Shown here one piece after another: positions 23,160 to 24,369 of a stretch of DNA of 24,369 nt. Source of the DNA: Nitrospirota bacterium (GTDB taxonomy: Bacteria > Nitrospirota > UBA9217); NCBI GenBank assembly GCA_027456925.1, contig DAIDTZ010000259.1, forward strand, positions 1 through 24,369. The letters run 5' to 3'. Under the pieces are notes generated by a model that was given only the letters and a program-made list of their open reading frames with translations, did not search any database and was not told where the DNA came from. Numbering within the stretch: position 1 is the first letter of the stretch; each line of letters begins with the position of its first letter. Position numbers and translations under genes: made by a program.

Positions 23160-23332
23160 ATCTCATTCTCTGCTCCCCAATCGACATGATACTTCTCTTA
23201 GTCGACATAGCGGTGAAAGCTTGAATGCGGCCATGATTGGGGCGATTTCGTCAACCCATGTTTGACAGGATTACAATGAAGGTATTCAACATGCCTGATG
23301 AAATCGCCATCATCTCTGATTTGATGTTCTCA
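23160..23332 (-). pseudogene. C-terminal remnant of a REP-associated tyrosine transposase (RAYT)
   Basis: The minus strand translates as EHQIRDDGDFIRHVEYLHC, then NPVKHGLTKSPQSWPHSSF and HRYVD, stop, EKYHVDWGAENE. RAYT proteins of the Y1 transposase superfamily end with a near-identical run: DF-x-RHV-x-YIHYNPVKHGL...WPYSSFHRYV...DWG. An in-frame TGA (23332-23330) precedes the remnant where a Trp is expected, a TAA interrupts it after HRYVD, and the catalytic N-terminal part is missing. It is therefore a decayed fragment. It abuts REP palindromes of the kind RAYTs are known to mobilise. Confidence 0.85.
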
Positions 23333-23336
23333 GTTC

Positions 23337-23396
23337 GTAGGTTGGGTTAAGCGCAACCCAACGGCATTTGTCGGGTTTCGCGCTGCTCTACCCGGC
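23337..23396. repeat. Pair of REP palindromes beside the RAYT remnant
   Basis: Two hairpins in tandem. The first is GTTGGGTT-AAGCGC-AACCCAAC (23341-23362). The second is GTCGGGT, 13-base loop, ACCCGGC (23370-23396), with one mismatch in the stem. The second recurs at 24008-24034. Confidence 0.8.
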
Positions 23397-23402
23397 GGAC
23401 CC

Positions 23403-23431
23403 TTGACATCAACGTCAATAATCTGTACTAT
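23403..23431 (+). promoter_or_regulatory. Promoter and operator of the toxin-antitoxin pair, probably leaderless
   Basis: TTGACA (23403-23408), 17-base spacer, TACTAT (23426-23431). ATG 23438 is 6 bases after the -10, so transcription should start at the start codon. The inverted repeat TTGAC-ATCAAC-GTCAA (23403-23418) overlaps the -35 box and could be the antitoxin's operator. Confidence 0.7.
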
Positions 23432-23437
23432 TCATGC

Positions 23438-23635
23438 ATGAAAACTCACGCTCAATATATAACCGATGAACAAGGAAAGAAGAAAGCTGTTATCCTGGAC
23501 CTCAAAGAATATGAGAAGCTCATCCGCGCTCTTGAGGATCTGGAGGACAAGAAGGCCTTTCTCTCCGTCGTCCAAGAAAAATCCGTTCCCTACGGTGAAA
23601 TCGAATCCCGCTTGAAGAAATCCAAGCGCCGCTGA
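23438..23635 (+). CDS. Antitoxin of a RelB/Phd type II pair
   Basis: 65 residues. The N-terminus KTHAQYITDEQGKKKAVILDLKEYEKL resembles Phd/RelB-type antitoxins (shown here in two halves: AQYITDEQGKKKAVIL and DLKEYEKLIRALED). The N-terminal part normally binds the operator; the charged C-terminal part (GEIESRLKKSKRR) normally wraps the toxin. It overlaps the toxin start by 1 base (TGATG), the standard coupled arrangement. No Shine-Dalgarno is seen, fitting the leaderless-type promoter. It is one of only two plus-strand genes in the window. Confidence 0.88.
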   Translation: MKTHAQYITDEQGKKKAVILDLKEYEKLIRALEDLEDKKAFLSVVQEKSVPYGEIESRLKKSKRR

Positions 23636-23886
23636 TGTATACTCTGCTCGCCAAACCTACCGTCGAAAAAGACCTGCGTACCATTCATCCTGACGACCTC
23701 GCGGTCGTGAATGATAAAATAAAAACACTCGCCACACAGCCCCGTCAGCACAAAACAGAAAAACTCAAAGGTGTCGAAGGCTATCGTCTTCGTGTCGGGA
23801 ATTATCGAATTCTTTACGACATCGACGACCATGCTAAAACCGTAACCATCCACCGCGTTCAGCACCGGAAACAAGTCTATCGCTGA
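23635..23886 (+). CDS. RelE/ParE family toxin
   Basis: 83 residues. The pattern is that of the RelE superfamily: an N-terminal helix region (KPTVEKDLRTIHPDDLAVV), KLKGVEGYRLRVGNYRILYDI, and a closing strand TVTIHRVQHRKQVYR. RelE-type toxins cleave mRNA on the ribosome; ParE types target gyrase. The GYRLRVGNYRILYDI block and the His/Arg-rich end fit the RelE-like mRNA interferases better. The ATG overlaps the antitoxin TGA. The cassette lies between two copies of a REP palindrome. Confidence 0.9.
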   Translation: MYTLLAKPTVEKDLRTIHPDDLAVVNDKIKTLATQPRQHKTEKLKGVEGYRLRVGNYRILYDIDDHAKTVTIHRVQHRKQVYR

Positions 23887-24007
23887 GTTTTGCCTTACGA
23901 TGCGTTATATCTGAAGAGCTTAGCTAACATCCAGTTTCAATATACAAGACGCGGCCCTATTGGGTTTGCGATTCGCAATATCTGTTATGCTCCCCTTGCA
24001 GCATTAC

Positions 24008-24034
24008 GTCGGGTTTCGCGCTGCTCTACCCGAC
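24008..24034. repeat. REP palindrome right of the toxin-antitoxin pair
   Basis: GTCGGGT, 13-base loop, ACCCGAC, a perfect 7-bp stem. Its first 25 bases are identical to 23370-23394 in the same orientation, so the toxin-antitoxin cassette is flanked by direct copies 638 bases apart. It is followed by CTAC, as in many REP elements. Confidence 0.8.
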
Positions 24035-24048
24035 CTACAAGACTGTTC

Positions 24049-24369
24049 TTATTCCACAACAACTAAATCAAAAATTGACGATATTGTTTCATCAATTGAC
24101 GAAGCCATGAAGATTGTATTGGCTATTGCTTTTTCGATACTGATACCATTCATTAACTGTTGAGAGAAGTAGCCATTGAACAAGCTGATATTTTTATTTG
24201 AACTAATTGAAACTGCAATAGCATTACTGGTAATATCTGCTTTGGTTACTGCGCCAGTGTCATTTTTTTGCCATATGAAGAAATTGCCATTTTCATCTTT
24301 TCCACTAAGCATAATTGCCAGAGTCGGAAAGGAATGAGTAACAAAGTCTTTATCGCACCAGTCTATCAA
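24049..24369 (-). CDS. Unknown protein, C-terminal part only
   Basis: At least 106 residues. The frame is open to the right edge, so the true start lies outside the window. No family is recognised. Features: FFIWQKNDTGAVTK, a Ser/Asn-rich stretch (AVSISSNKNISLFNGYF) and an acidic-hydrophobic end (DETISSIFDLVVVE). No Cys cluster or membrane helix is visible. The gene is clearly AT-richer than the rest of the window and lies just beyond a REP element, which suggests acquired DNA. It could be a false frame only if the upstream part were closed, which cannot be checked here. Confidence 0.55.
   Translation of the reverse strand: MIDWCDKDFVTHSFPTLAIMLSGKDENGNFFIWQKNDTGAVTKADITSNAIAVSISSNKNISLFNGYFSQQLMNGISIEKAIANTIFMASSIDETISSIFDLVVVE

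Noticed and set aside
1..24369. CRISPR arrays, tRNA or rRNA genes, and complete insertion sequences
   Set aside because: No regularly spaced identical repeats, no cloverleaf or rRNA segment, and no intact transposase were seen; the only transposase trace is the RAYT remnant.

Overview
The window looks like a chromosomal segment of an anaerobic or facultatively anaerobic bacterium, most likely from Nitrospirota or the former Deltaproteobacteria. This is an inference from gene content, not a phylogenetic placement. It rests on ribonuclease Y, YmdB and YhaM occurring with a proteobacterial-style 6S RNA, on a b6-type cytochrome b/Rieske complex served by pentaheme cytochromes, and on REP-like palindromes. 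Almost every gene from 1 to about 23010 lies on the minus strand, so the window reads right to left.

Layout: 1-2059 is an hrpB-type helicase, cut by the left edge and carrying one frameshift. 2336-5837 is a two-gene unit of an HD-GYP protein and a HEAT-repeat protein that appear to share an N-terminal domain. 5968-11017 holds xseA, ymdB, rny and rarA (DNA repair and RNA turnover). 11456-11632 encodes a 6S RNA absent from simple ORF calling, followed by zapA and ftsY. 13291-14367 is a YhaM-type exoribonuclease with a near-consensus promoter. 14775-17455 is an Fe-S module: Rrf2-type regulator, IscS, IscU and, after a repeat element, TusA. 17708-19087 is an FAD oxidoreductase with a terminator. 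19179-22799 is a five-gene cytochrome bc-like complex, possibly led by a small Cys-rich ORF reaching 23010. 23160-24034 is an accessory patch with a decayed RAYT transposase, REP palindromes and a RelB/RelE-type toxin-antitoxin pair on the plus strand. An AT-richer partial gene of unknown function closes the window.

Points most worth a second look: (a) the IscS homologue has Gln (residue 202, codon CAG) where the family has its PLP Schiff-base lysine, and two more PLP contacts are changed, while the catalytic Cys is kept; (b) the bc complex is flanked by two related pentaheme cytochromes instead of cytochrome c1 or f; (c) the 6S RNA sits downstream of zapA with two tandem promoter candidates; (d) HEAT and HD-GYP proteins share an unnamed N-terminal module; (e) several promoters place the transcription start at or within a few bases of the start codon, suggesting leaderless mRNAs.

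The genes fall into three working groups. The first is RNA and DNA housekeeping: rny, ymdB, YhaM, 6S RNA, xseA, rarA and hrpB. The second is Fe-S assembly under an Rrf2 regulator with a visible operator, which could supply the Rieske protein. The third is a quinol-oxidising electron-transfer complex that passes electrons to periplasmic multiheme cytochromes.
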